Assembly (NCBI RefSeq): GCF_016918565.1
Contig: NZ_JAFFQD010000002.1
Coordinates: 186,001-250,000, forward strand
DNA from: Desulfogranum marinum
GTDB lineage: Bacteria; Desulfobacterota; Desulfobulbia; Desulfobulbales; Desulfobulbaceae
Length of the DNA stretch: 64,000 bases
Reading direction: 5' to 3'
This document shows, piece after piece, positions 55,835-64,000 of this stretch (position 1 is the first letter of the stretch; every line of letters begins with the position of its first letter). The notes beneath the pieces were generated by a model. It was not told where the DNA came from. It searched no databases and saw only the letters and a program-made list of their open reading frames with translations. The translations under genes were made by a program, and so were the position numbers.

Positions 55835-55865
55835 AAATTGTTACCAGAGGTTCTGGTAACAATTT
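55835..55865. terminator. Perfect 14-bp hairpin between tatA and the glutamate synthase genes
   Basis: Bases 55835-55848 (AAATTGTTACCAGA) are exactly complementary to 55852-55865 around GGT. The stem is A/T-rich at its base and no long T run follows. It may be a terminator for the tat pair or an operator for the glutamate synthase operon; I cannot choose. Confidence 0.55.
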
Positions 55866-56046
55866 GTTCTTATGGAGGGCTCCCTTTCCTCTTGACAAGG
55901 TTGCAGTGTTTCTGTAACTTTTCATGCTTGCAACTCAGCTTAACTTCATGAGACATCCCCTGTCTCTGGAATTACATCTGCTTGTATTGTATCGCCAGTT
56001 TTCCTGGTCAAATCCGCTTCCAAGAATGACTTTTCAGGAGTAATGC

Positions 56047-57195
56047 ATGTGCCGATTAGCTCTAAAAAGCGCAGATGAACCGTTTTCCCCATACGAAGTC
56101 CTGACTGCCATGGAGGCCATGCAGGAAGGATATGATGGCAGTGGCCTAGGGCTACTGCTGCGTGGAATCGAGTTTGAAGATTTTAAACTGCACCCCCGTC
56201 ATGTTATTTTATCCGGGATAGCCCATACAGAAAGGGCCCTGAATCGCATGGCTGACTATATGACTGATTCAGGATATGATTTTCGATATCAACATGATTT
56301 TGAACGTCGTAAAGGTATAATTGATGAACGGTCACGAGGTCGATTTAAATATGTTGTCAGGGTCTACAGAGTACCGGAGAGATGGAAAAGCCTGACCAAA
56401 AAAGAGCAGGAAGCCGAGCTGCTTGCCACCCGTCTTGCCCTACGCAAAGACGGGGAAGATCATGGTGGCGATTTAACAGTTTTTTCACTCTGGAATGATG
56501 TTATCACGATTAAAGAAGTAGGATGGCCGCTCCAGGTCGGCAACGGCCTCAGTCTTGATGATAACAGGATCAGGGCTAGGGTGGTTATGGCCCAAGGGAG
56601 GCAGAATACCAACTATGGTATTAATCTTTATGCATGCCATCCCTTCTTTATCCAGGGAATTTCGACCATGACCAACGGTGAAAATACTGCTTTTATCCCC
56701 GTCAAGGAATACCTGGAAGGTCGTGAGGTTCCCGGTTATTTGGGATACCACAGTGATTCGGAGGTTTTTGCCCATATTCTTCACTACGTAACCAAAGTCC
56801 TTGGTCTGCCGCTTGAAGTATATAAACATGTTATTACTCCCCTTAAAACAGAAGAACTTGACAGGCATCCACAGGGCGAATTCCTTAAAGGATTGCGCAC
56901 TGCCTGTCGCCGCCTTATAATCGATGGCCCGAACGCGGTGATTGGAACCTTGCCCGATGAAACCTGTTTGTTGGTTATGGATCAGAAGAAACTGCGGCCT
57001 GCAACTGTCGGTGGTCGGCCCGGAGCCTGGGCCATCGCGTCAGAAATGTGCGGCGTAGATGCCCTTGTACCTGATCGCGATCCATCTTTAGATTTCCAGC
57101 CCATGCGGGAGCATACAGTTATCATTCCACCTGAACGAAAGGAACTTACAATATGGTCTCAGTTCGATCCATTTTCACTAGCCCAAGCAGCTTAA
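56047..57195 (+). CDS. Glutamate synthase, class II glutamine amidotransferase subunit
   Basis: A stand-alone amidotransferase domain of the split glutamate synthase (382 residues), which releases ammonia from glutamine. Cys2 is the N-terminal nucleophile after Met removal. DGSGLGLL (about 32-39) and NTNYGINLYACHP are typical of the Ntn fold in this group. AGGAG lies upstream at the right distance. The next gene overlaps its end by 43 bases. Related three-gene forms occur in archaea and in anaerobic bacteria. Confidence 0.9.
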   Translation: MCRLALKSADEPFSPYEVLTAMEAMQEGYDGSGLGLLLRGIEFEDFKLHPRHVILSGIAHTERALNRMADYMTDSGYDFRYQHDFERRKGIIDERSRGRFKYVVRVYRVPERWKSLTKKEQEAELLATRLALRKDGEDHGGDLTVFSLWNDVITIKEVGWPLQVGNGLSLDDNRIRARVVMAQGRQNTNYGINLYACHPFFIQGISTMTNGENTAFIPVKEYLEGREVPGYLGYHSDSEVFAHILHYVTKVLGLPLEVYKHVITPLKTEELDRHPQGEFLKGLRTACRRLIIDGPNAVIGTLPDETCLLVMDQKKLRPATVGGRPGAWAIASEMCGVDALVPDRDPSLDFQPMREHTVIIPPERKELTIWSQFDPFSLAQAA

Positions 57196-58793
57196 CTTAT
57201 CATGACCTTCCCTGGGTCATCAAACACCGCGAAGACCGCTGCACTCTTTGTGGCAGGTGTACTTCTGTCTGTCCGGTTGGTGCTATTTACCTTACTTACA
57301 GGCGCCAGCGAGTACCCAAGCTTGATGTACTCAAGAAAAAAAGAGGGAATGAATACCGACATTTCGTAGGTATTCGCCAACAGACAGATATTGCCAAACG
57401 ATGCATCGGTTGCGGCATGTGCTCCATGGTCTGTCCCAACGAAGCCATTGGCCCGGAGCCCAATCAAAATGAGAATCGATCCCACTTTATCCATAACCAA
57501 AAGGGTGAGGCATATAAAAGGGGGGGGCGACGGAATTCGACCGGGGCAACGATTCTAGATCGTATCTCTTTTGATCGTATCTCCATGTTGACTGATCCTG
57601 CTCTGGATGCGGGGCGCCACGAATTTAACTACAATACAATTCTTGGCAGGGTGCTTTCCCCTGAAGATTATTTAAAGAAAAAAGCTACCGGAGAATGGAT
57701 TCCGCCGACCAGGGAAGTTTTTCCTTTTATCATCGGTTCCATGTCTTTTGGTGCTCTTTCTCCTAATATGTGGTTGGGGTTGTTACAAGGTGTTGCTTAC
57801 TGTAACGAAGTGCTTGGAATTCCGGTGGTAATGGCCACCGGTGAGGGGGGCTGTCCCCCATGGGTTCTGAAGTCGCCGTTTTTGAAATATATTATTCTCC
57901 AGATCGCGTCCGGTTACTTCGGGTGGGATGAAATTATTCGTGCGATTCCTGAAATGCAATGCGATCCGGCTGCTATTGAGATTAAGTACGGTCAGGGAGC
58001 CAAACCAGGCGATGGCGGCTTGTTGATGTGGTTTAAAGTCAGTAAGTTGATAGCCCGTCTGCGTGGTGTGCCTGAAGGTGTTGACTTACCCTCACCACCG
58101 GTACACCAGACACTCTATTCCATTGAAGAGAGTGTCATGAAAATGATCCAGACCATGTCCATGGCTTTTGGTTTTCGCGTACCGGTGTATCCGAAAATTT
58201 CCGGCTCTACTTCAGCCAAGGCCGTGCTGAACAACCTGGTTCGTAATCCATATGCCTCTGGTTTGATGATCGACGGTATTGATGGGGGGACAGGAGCTGC
58301 CTATGATGTGAGTATGCAGGCCACCGGACACCCTGTAGCTTCCAATCTGAGGGAATGCTATCTCGACCTTGTTGCGCAGGGGAAACAAAATGAAATTCCT
58401 CTTTTTGCAGCTGGTGGAGTGGGTAAAAATGGGAATGTTACCCAGAACGGTATGGCATTGATCATGCTCGGCGCTTCAGGCGTACACGTAGGCAAGTACA
58501 TAATGCAGTCTGCTGCCGGATGTCTCGGTAATGAACTTGGGCGCTGTAATGTGTGCAACACAGGTATTTGCCCCAAAGGGATTACCAGTCAGAATGAAAA
58601 ATTGTATCGTAGGCTCGATCCCGATGACGTGGCGCAGCGGGTGGCCGATACCTTCATGGGTATTCGTACCGAGATGAAAAAAATAATGGCACCACTCGGT
58701 CGATCACAGAGTTTGCCCATAGGTATGTCCGATGCCCTTGGAATTGATGATGCCGCCGCTGCTGAACGGCTGAAAATTAATTATATCTGTTGA
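57153..58793 (+). CDS. Glutamate synthase, FMN-binding synthase subunit with N-terminal ferredoxin
   Basis: The central domain of glutamate synthase, where ammonia is added to 2-oxoglutarate and the product is reduced at FMN. An N-terminal 2x[4Fe-4S] ferredoxin is present: Cys30, 33, 36, 40 (CTLCGRCTSVCP) and Cys84, 87, 90, 94 (CIGCGMCSMVCP). Motifs such as MSFGALSPN and GIDGGTGAAYDVSMQATGHP follow, and GRCNVCNTGICPKG supplies the 3Fe-4S cysteines. At 546 residues it is the archaeal-type size. The start overlaps the previous gene by 43 bases and has AAAGGAA upstream. Confidence 0.94.
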   Translation: MVSVRSIFTSPSSLTYHDLPWVIKHREDRCTLCGRCTSVCPVGAIYLTYRRQRVPKLDVLKKKRGNEYRHFVGIRQQTDIAKRCIGCGMCSMVCPNEAIGPEPNQNENRSHFIHNQKGEAYKRGGRRNSTGATILDRISFDRISMLTDPALDAGRHEFNYNTILGRVLSPEDYLKKKATGEWIPPTREVFPFIIGSMSFGALSPNMWLGLLQGVAYCNEVLGIPVVMATGEGGCPPWVLKSPFLKYIILQIASGYFGWDEIIRAIPEMQCDPAAIEIKYGQGAKPGDGGLLMWFKVSKLIARLRGVPEGVDLPSPPVHQTLYSIEESVMKMIQTMSMAFGFRVPVYPKISGSTSAKAVLNNLVRNPYASGLMIDGIDGGTGAAYDVSMQATGHPVASNLRECYLDLVAQGKQNEIPLFAAGGVGKNGNVTQNGMALIMLGASGVHVGKYIMQSAAGCLGNELGRCNVCNTGICPKGITSQNEKLYRRLDPDDVAQRVADTFMGIRTEMKKIMAPLGRSQSLPIGMSDALGIDDAAAAERLKINYIC

Positions 58794-58804
58794 TCGAAAA
58801 TACT

Positions 58805-61165
58805 ATGAGTCAAGAAAATACAAATGTAATTACCGTTCCAGGTAAGGATAAAGACAATCAGCGCATTTCCTCGAAAGTCTTTGAGGAAGAGGTTCGCGGC
58901 GCTGCAGCTGCTTGTGACCGGCTGATCCTTGAATCTTTTGGTCAACATAATATTGGTTTGCGGCTTGGAACAAAGCAGCGGCCCGTGCATCTGACGGTTA
59001 AAGGGCCGGTTGGGCAGCGACTTGGTTGTATGGGGCAGCCCGGAGCAACCATTATCTGTGAAGGATCTGCCTCGGATGATGTTGGTTACCTTAATATTGG
59101 TGCCGACATCGTCGTCAAAGGGGACGCAACCAATGGCGTCTGCAATGCCATGGCCGCCGGACGAGTCATGATTGGTGGGTCAATCGGTGCCCGCGGTCTG
59201 ACCATGACCAAGTGGAATCCGGATTATGAAAAACCCGAGATGTGGGTACTTGGTTCTGTCGGTGATACCTTTGCCGAGTTTAACTGCGGTGGTGTTGGCG
59301 TCATTTGCGGGGTTGAACCTAGAAATCCGGAGAATGTTCTCGGATATCGTCCCTGTGTCGGCATGGTCGGCGGCAAAATATTCTACCGTGGACAGACCGA
59401 TGACACGTATTCGAGAACTAATGCCAAGCTTTCCGATCCGACTGATAGTGACTGGGAATGGCTGATTGCAAATTTACCGGGTTACCTGGAATCCATAGAA
59501 CGACCTGAGCTTTTGGAGATGTTGTCAGTCCGGGAGGAATGGCAGGTTCTTGACGCTATCACCCCGCAGGAAAGGGCACTGATGTTCTCTGGACCAATGC
59601 CTATGGAAGAGTTTCGCAGGCGTATCTGGATGCAAGGCTTTGATGGAGGAGACCCGCTGCGGGATCTTGCTCCTGCCCTTGAAAGAAGCGTTATCGGGGT
59701 GGTTGAAACAGGGGATATGCGTCGTAAAAAGCCTTACTGGGCAAATCGCGATTCAGCAGCACCCTGTACATTTTATTGTCCCATTCATATTCCTACCATT
59801 GACCGGTTGCGGCTGATAAGGGAAGGGCGAAACGAAGAAGCCTATGAAATGCTGCTTCGGTATACTCCTTTTCCTGCCTCTGTATGCGGGACAATCTGTC
59901 CGAACCTCTGCATTCAGAACTGTTCCCGGGAAAAAATAGATTACAGCATAGATGTCTCCGTTCTTGGGCGGGCTGTTCAACGGGTTGACCCGCCTGAGCC
60001 TGAACCTTCCATCAACGCTAAAGTCGCTGTCATTGGAGGTGGTCCGGCTGGTATGGCCGTAGCTTGGCATCTTGCTCAGCACGGTATACGAGCGGATATT
60101 TTCGAGCAGGATAAAGTGCTTGGTGGAAAACTAGCGCAAACCATTCCCTGGGAGCGGCTTTCTAAAGCAGTCTGGGAGATGGAGGTTGAACGTTTTCTTA
60201 AATATGAAAATATCCATGTCAATCTGGGCGTCAGTTTAACCAAAGAAAAGGTTGAAGAACTGAAAGAGCAGTATGATTATGTGGTCATTGGTGTGGGAGC
60301 GCATCTGCCTAAAACCCTGTCATTCCCAGGGCATGAAAAGGTGATCCCAGCCCTTGATTATCTTAAGGCGGCAAAAAGCGATACCCCGATGGTGACCGGT
60401 AAACAGGTGGTCATAATCGGTGCCGGCAATGTCGGCTGTGATGTGGCGGCAGAGGCGTATCGCCTTGGGGCTGAGCAGGTTACTCTGGTTGATATCCAAA
60501 AGCCACTTGCTTTCGGCAAGGAACGGGAAGCAGCCGAGGCTCTTGGCGCAACCTTTCAATGGCCTGTAATGACGCAAGAAGTGACCGATGAGGGATTGAT
60601 AACCAACGATGGTACGCTGATACCTGCACAAACTGTGATTATCTCCATTGGGGATATTCCCACGTTGCCGTTTTTGCCTGATTCAGTTGAGGTGGTTAAT
60701 GTCGCCGGCGGTTCCTGGATTAAGAGCGATGAGACTGGTCGTACCAGTGATGAAAAAATATTTGCTGTTGGTGACGTAGAACGTCCAGGGCTTGCTACCA
60801 ATGCCCTTGGTGCGGGAAAACGTACTGCAGAATTTATTGTCGCTGAAATCAAGGGAGAACCATGGCTTCCTTTTAACAAGCGGTTAATAAAATATGAAGA
60901 TCTCACCATTGCCCATTATGATCCGGAAAGAGATAAGGCTATTACGGAGGATCAGCAGGCGGCGAGATGTCTGAGTTGCGGCTCCTGTCGGGATTGTCAT
61001 CTGTGTGAAACTATCTGTCCCACTAATGCTATTTCAAGGCAGGAAAAGAAGATGGGAGCTGATGGGGTTGACTATGAGTATGTCTCTGATGATAACAAAT
61101 GTATTGCCTGCGGCTTCTGTGCAGATACCTGTCCTTGCGGCATCTGGGTCATGCAACCCTTCTGA
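58805..61165 (+). CDS. Fused GXGXG and GltD-like NAD(P)H oxidoreductase with ferredoxin domains
   Basis: A three-part protein of 786 residues. The GXGXG domain (about 25-205: GADIVVKGDATNGVCNAMAAG) is the C-terminal part of GltB. A GltD-like N-terminal Fe-S region follows (CTFYCPIHIP, CGTICPNLCIQNC), then FAD binding GGGPAGM (410-417) and NAD(P)H binding GAGNVGCD (539-546). The C-terminal ferredoxin has Cys722, 725, 728, 731, 734, 738 and Cys766, 769, 772, 776. The chosen ATG is at 58805; the longest frame starts with TTG at 58790, and neither has a strong ribosome site. The enzyme probably feeds electrons to the FMN subunit from NAD(P)H, with ferredoxin as another donor. Confidence 0.93.
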   Translation: MSQENTNVITVPGKDKDNQRISSKVFEEEVRGAAAACDRLILESFGQHNIGLRLGTKQRPVHLTVKGPVGQRLGCMGQPGATIICEGSASDDVGYLNIGADIVVKGDATNGVCNAMAAGRVMIGGSIGARGLTMTKWNPDYEKPEMWVLGSVGDTFAEFNCGGVGVICGVEPRNPENVLGYRPCVGMVGGKIFYRGQTDDTYSRTNAKLSDPTDSDWEWLIANLPGYLESIERPELLEMLSVREEWQVLDAITPQERALMFSGPMPMEEFRRRIWMQGFDGGDPLRDLAPALERSVIGVVETGDMRRKKPYWANRDSAAPCTFYCPIHIPTIDRLRLIREGRNEEAYEMLLRYTPFPASVCGTICPNLCIQNCSREKIDYSIDVSVLGRAVQRVDPPEPEPSINAKVAVIGGGPAGMAVAWHLAQHGIRADIFEQDKVLGGKLAQTIPWERLSKAVWEMEVERFLKYENIHVNLGVSLTKEKVEELKEQYDYVVIGVGAHLPKTLSFPGHEKVIPALDYLKAAKSDTPMVTGKQVVIIGAGNVGCDVAAEAYRLGAEQVTLVDIQKPLAFGKEREAAEALGATFQWPVMTQEVTDEGLITNDGTLIPAQTVIISIGDIPTLPFLPDSVEVVNVAGGSWIKSDETGRTSDEKIFAVGDVERPGLATNALGAGKRTAEFIVAEIKGEPWLPFNKRLIKYEDLTIAHYDPERDKAITEDQQAARCLSCGSCRDCHLCETICPTNAISRQEKKMGADGVDYEYVSDDNKCIACGFCADTCPCGIWVMQPF

Positions 61166-61209
61166 TTGATATCGCTTTCAACTGGGGCGCACCTCCAAAA
61201 TTCTTATTC

Positions 61210-61249
61210 AGCCCTTTTTTGCCGTAATGTGCAAAAAAGGGCTTTTTTT
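61210..61249 (+). terminator. Terminator of the glutamate synthase operon
   Basis: AGCCCTTTTTTGC (61210-61222) pairs with GCAAAAAAGGGCT (61231-61243), followed by seven T. It touches the 3' end of the convergent small gene. Confidence 0.95.
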
Positions 61250-61523
61250 ATGTCTTTTTCACGATTCGCATTACGACCTTGTATTTTTTACCGTCAAGAT
61301 CTTTAGGCAGGGTCATTCCGTTAGGAACCAATAGGGTCAAGACTTGTCCGTTGTGAGGATCCTGCCTGAATTGCTTGCGCCTCTCTTCACCGGCCGGTCG
61401 TGTTATTTGTTTGCGCGGAGGTCTGACATTAAGGATTTCAGCTTCCACGCTAATGGAGTTGGTATCGGTTTTTTTAACTGGTGGTCCAATAGGTTGAACT
61501 TGTCCGATAATGATATCTACCAT
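61248..61523 (-). CDS. Unrecognised 91-residue protein
   Basis: A short protein without signal peptide or membrane segment, with a basic middle (RKQITRPAGEERRKQFRQ) and a C-terminal beta-looking stretch (KKYKVVMRIVKKT). I do not recognise the family. The start has a good ribosome site (GGAGAAGGGA), which supports a real gene. Its stop codon sits in the T run of the glutamate synthase terminator. Confidence 0.7.
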   Translation of the reverse strand: MVDIIIGQVQPIGPPVKKTDTNSISVEAEILNVRPPRKQITRPAGEERRKQFRQDPHNGQVLTLLVPNGMTLPKDLDGKKYKVVMRIVKKT

Positions 61524-61666
61524 GGTCCCTTCTCCAAAGATGTAGAGTTGCGAGTATGTTAAAATTATATCGGTTATCGCTTTAATTTGCCCTAATTATT
61601 TTATGGTTGACATATGATCACCTCGGGCTGATTGATTGTCTTATCAATGACGCGGGTAAAGTTCTC

Positions 61667-63520
61667 CTACTGTTGTGATTGCTGCATAAATGTTTTCCAA
61701 ACCGGGGCTGCGGCCCGCCCGCCGGTTTCTTTTTTTCCCAGAGATTGACTCCGATCATAGCCTATCCAGACGCCGGCCAAGAGCCTGTCTGAAAAACCAA
61801 TAAACCATGCATCCGTGTTGTTGTCGGACGTCCCGGTTTTACCGGCCCCGTTTTTTACGGCTGCTGCCTGCCTTCCTGTTCCTCGTTGGACCGCAAGTCT
61901 CAGCAGTCGCTTAATTTGCTGAGCTGTTTGCGGAGAGAGTATTTTATTGGGACGCGGTTGCGGCCACGGACGACGTTTGCCGGTATGATCACGAACACTG
62001 GTGATAAAGACGGGCCGAATGGCGAGTCCCTGGTTGGCAAAGGCAGCATATCCTGCGGTCATTTCGAGTAAGGATACCGGCGAAGAGCCCAGGGCAAGGG
62101 TCAGGTCGCGCTGCAGGTCTGCGCTTATGCCGGCCTGTTGGGCGAGCCGGATAACCGGTTTGAGTCCTGTCTGCCGGAGCAGCTTAATACTCACAATGTT
62201 GTTGGAATGGATAAGACCGTCTGCCAGACTGGTTGATCCCTGGTAGCGATTGTTGTAATTTTTGGGCTGCCACACAGACCCGTCGCGGTTACGAATGGAG
62301 AAAGGGGCATCGTTAATGAGATCACCGGGCTGTCTGCCTTTTTCAAAAGCAGCCGCATAAATGAAAGGTTTAAAGGAAGAGCCTGGTTGCCGGTTTGCCT
62401 CTACAGCTCGATTATACTGGCTTTGCTGATAATTTGCACCGCCAACCAAGGCACGCACTCTTCCGGTACGGGGATCCATGGCAACCAGAGCGCCCTGGGG
62501 CAGGTTTTTAGTGTTTTGTCTGTTGCCTACTTGACTAATTCCTTTTTTCACTGCGCGGACAGCATGGGCTTGCAGTTGGCTGTCCAAAGTGGTGGTTACG
62601 ACTAAACCTTCTTGATAAAGGGCCTTTTGCCCGTACTGTTTTGCCAAAAGCTTGCGAATATGGGCGGTAAAGTATCCGGCAATTAATTTGTTTTTATGCG
62701 GTGCTGTGTAGTGTAGTTTTTGCTGGTATGCTTTCCGGGCTGCAGCAGCTGTAATGTGGCCTTCTTCGGCCATACGGTTAAGTACATACCGTTGCCTGGC
62801 TTTGGCAGCTTTTGGTTTTTTGTGGGGAGAATAACGACTGGGAGCCTGTGGCAACCCTGCAAGCAGAGCTATTTCAGCGAGGGAAAGCTGACTTGTTTTT
62901 TTACCGAAATATCGTTCTGCAGCTGCCTCTACGCCGTAGGCACCTTCGCCAAGGTAAATTTCATTAAGGTAAATGTAGAGGATTTCCTCTTTGGTGAGCC
63001 GTTGGGTGAGTCTGTAGGCAAGAATTGACTCAGTAATTTTACGGAGATAACTTTTTTCCCTGGTGAGCATCAGGGACCTGGTCACCTGCTGAGTAATGGT
63101 CGATCCCCCCTGGCTACGCCTTCCTGACCGGAGATTATTGATTCCTGCACGCAAGATCGACCACAGGTCAAGTCCCGGATGTTCCCAGAAACGACTGTCC
63201 TCAGCGGCGACAAAAGCCTTGGGAAGGAGAGCCGGCATTTTGTTGAGCGGAGTTATCACTCGGTATTGCTTGTATATCGCGTCAACCGGTTTGCCTGTTC
63301 GATCAAGGACGATGGTGGCGACCTGGGGGCGGTAATCGTCCACTGAATGGATAGCCGGAATGTCCAGGAGCATGAACCACGCAAGTCCTCCTCCCACCAG
63401 CAAAGAGACAATACCGCCGATGGTAAGGAGAAAGAGACAGATGTGCGAATGGGTGTATGGATTACGACTTTTCCGCTTTAAGGGCGAAGATCGTTTTTTT
63501 TGTTTGGCTTTGGTAGACAA
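61667..63520 (-). CDS. Class A penicillin-binding protein, PBP1A type
   Basis: A bifunctional peptidoglycan synthase of 617 residues. After a basic N-terminus comes a membrane anchor (about 26-51), then GT51 with AAEDSRFWEHPG (Glu107) and GGSTITQQVTRSL, then the transpeptidase with Ser381-SFK (PGSSFKP), Ser439-NN and Lys561-TG. All spacings are normal, unlike those of the large PBP at 40654-44076. The longest frame starts with TTG at 63520; no ribosome site or better start is visible, so the N-terminus is uncertain. It is divergent from mutL. Confidence 0.94.
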   Translation of the reverse strand: MSTKAKQKKRSSPLKRKSRNPYTHSHICLFLLTIGGIVSLLVGGGLAWFMLLDIPAIHSVDDYRPQVATIVLDRTGKPVDAIYKQYRVITPLNKMPALLPKAFVAAEDSRFWEHPGLDLWSILRAGINNLRSGRRSQGGSTITQQVTRSLMLTREKSYLRKITESILAYRLTQRLTKEEILYIYLNEIYLGEGAYGVEAAAERYFGKKTSQLSLAEIALLAGLPQAPSRYSPHKKPKAAKARQRYVLNRMAEEGHITAAAARKAYQQKLHYTAPHKNKLIAGYFTAHIRKLLAKQYGQKALYQEGLVVTTTLDSQLQAHAVRAVKKGISQVGNRQNTKNLPQGALVAMDPRTGRVRALVGGANYQQSQYNRAVEANRQPGSSFKPFIYAAAFEKGRQPGDLINDAPFSIRNRDGSVWQPKNYNNRYQGSTSLADGLIHSNNIVSIKLLRQTGLKPVIRLAQQAGISADLQRDLTLALGSSPVSLLEMTAGYAAFANQGLAIRPVFITSVRDHTGKRRPWPQPRPNKILSPQTAQQIKRLLRLAVQRGTGRQAAAVKNGAGKTGTSDNNTDAWFIGFSDRLLAGVWIGYDRSQSLGKKETGGRAAAPVWKTFMQQSQQ

Positions 63521-63676
63521 GAGAAAGGAGAATATGTAATGTTAGAGGTTTGACAACCCATATATAGTGATGCTCACTCTCGCGGCAGGCAGGCTACCGT
63601 TCCTGATAGGCAGTTCTCTACCATGAATTTTTAGGTTGAGCATCATTAAAGCCCACTTTTTTGGAACCGATTTATT

Positions 63677-64000
63677 TTGTCACGTATACGCATTCTTTCT
63701 GAACATCTTTCCAACCAGATTGCAGCCGGTGAGGTGGTTGAGCGGCCTGCTTCCGTGGTTAAGGAATTGATAGAAAATAGCATTGATGCCGGAGCCAACC
63801 AGGTAGATGTCGAGATAGAAGGCAGTGGCGTGCGGCTTATGCGTGTCGTTGACAATGGATGCGGCATGATCGAAGATGATGTTCTCCTCTGCCTGGAGCG
63901 ACATGCAACTTCCAAGATACAGGAAGAAAGTCAGCTGGGTGCCATTGCCACCCTTGGCTTTCGCGGGGAAGCTCTCCCCAGTATAGGTTCTGTTTCCCGG
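63677..64000 (+). CDS. mutL: DNA mismatch repair protein MutL, partial
   Basis: The first 108 codons of mutL; the gene continues past the end of the window. The GHKL ATPase motifs are visible: [26 protein letters not shown] (motif I with the catalytic Glu), VVDNGCGM, and [16 protein letters not shown] at the edge. Translation seems to start at TTG (63677); the frame is closed upstream by TAA at 63647 and no ATG lies between. The ribosome site is weak (TTGGAA). Confidence 0.93.
   Translation, partial: MSRIRILSEHLSNQIAAGEVVERPASVVKELIENSIDAGANQVDVEIEGSGVRLMRVVDNGCGMIEDDVLLCLERHATSKIQEESQLGAIATLGFRGEALPSIGSVSR

Noticed and set aside
61184-61204. Sequence similar to the end of the 76-bp palindrome (CCAAAATTCT)
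   Set aside because: Only about a dozen bases match and there is no partner inverted repeat, so chance is likely.

Overview
The window looks like a chromosomal segment of an anaerobic, respiring Desulfobacterota bacterium, most plausibly of the Desulfobulbales (sulfate reducers and sulfur disproportionators). This is inference from gene content: an 11-subunit complex I without the NADH-oxidising NuoEFG module, a membrane-anchored twelve-heme cytochrome c, an AhbD-like radical SAM protein beside hemE, a ferredoxin-rich split glutamate synthase, and mostly housekeeping genes otherwise. No rRNA, tRNA, CRISPR array, phage gene or insertion sequence with a transposase was seen. The mobile-looking DNA consists of small non-coding repeats between genes.

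Layout. 1-7000: an exported protein built of 11-residue repeats (+), then a minus-strand block read from right to left: AhbD-like radical SAM protein, HemE, an HD hydrolase, a VWA/OmpA envelope protein and a beta-CASP nuclease; then a universal stress protein (+). 7000-10200: two unrecognised genes whose ATG codons overlap divergently, a left-handed beta-helix sugar-nucleotide enzyme, and the first copy of a MITE-like repeat. 10200-20300: lon, mltG, a cold-shock gene, nadE, the dodecaheme cytochrome, an aspartate-type aminotransferase and a LysR regulator. 20449-32092: one transcription unit for complex I (nuoABCDHIJK, an MrpD-like gene, a small membrane protein, a second antiporter-like gene, nuoM, nuoN), with a near-consensus promoter at one end and a strong terminator at the other. 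32100-38400: glyA, a dienelactone hydrolase, a gamma-glutamylcyclotransferase-like protein, DUF2058, YhbY and a TraB-family protein, separated by repeat-bearing gaps. 38600-48300: cell-envelope genes (MltD, a very large class A PBP, a TPR lipoprotein, a membrane-anchored coiled coil) and an alpha/beta hydrolase. 48300-55800: topB, rsfS, then thrC, a purine nucleoside phosphorylase and an MTA/SAH deaminase in tight series, and two tatA paralogues. 56000-61250: a three-gene glutamate synthase. 61248-64000: a small unknown gene, a second class A PBP and the first 108 codons of mutL, which runs off the window.

How the genes work together. Peptidoglycan metabolism is represented by four enzymes (MltG, MltD and two class A PBPs). 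The thrC-punA-mtaD series suggests salvage of methylthioadenosine through methylthioinosine. HemE plus an AhbD-like enzyme raises the question of how heme is finished in this organism, which must make a lot of it for its multiheme cytochromes. Complex I carries four antiporter-like subunits instead of the usual three.

Several gene starts were moved from the longest frame to an internal codon using Shine-Dalgarno sites or repeat boundaries; the clearest case is the gene ending at 8756, whose longest frame runs through a non-coding repeat. Family assignments rest on reading motifs by eye; no database search was run.
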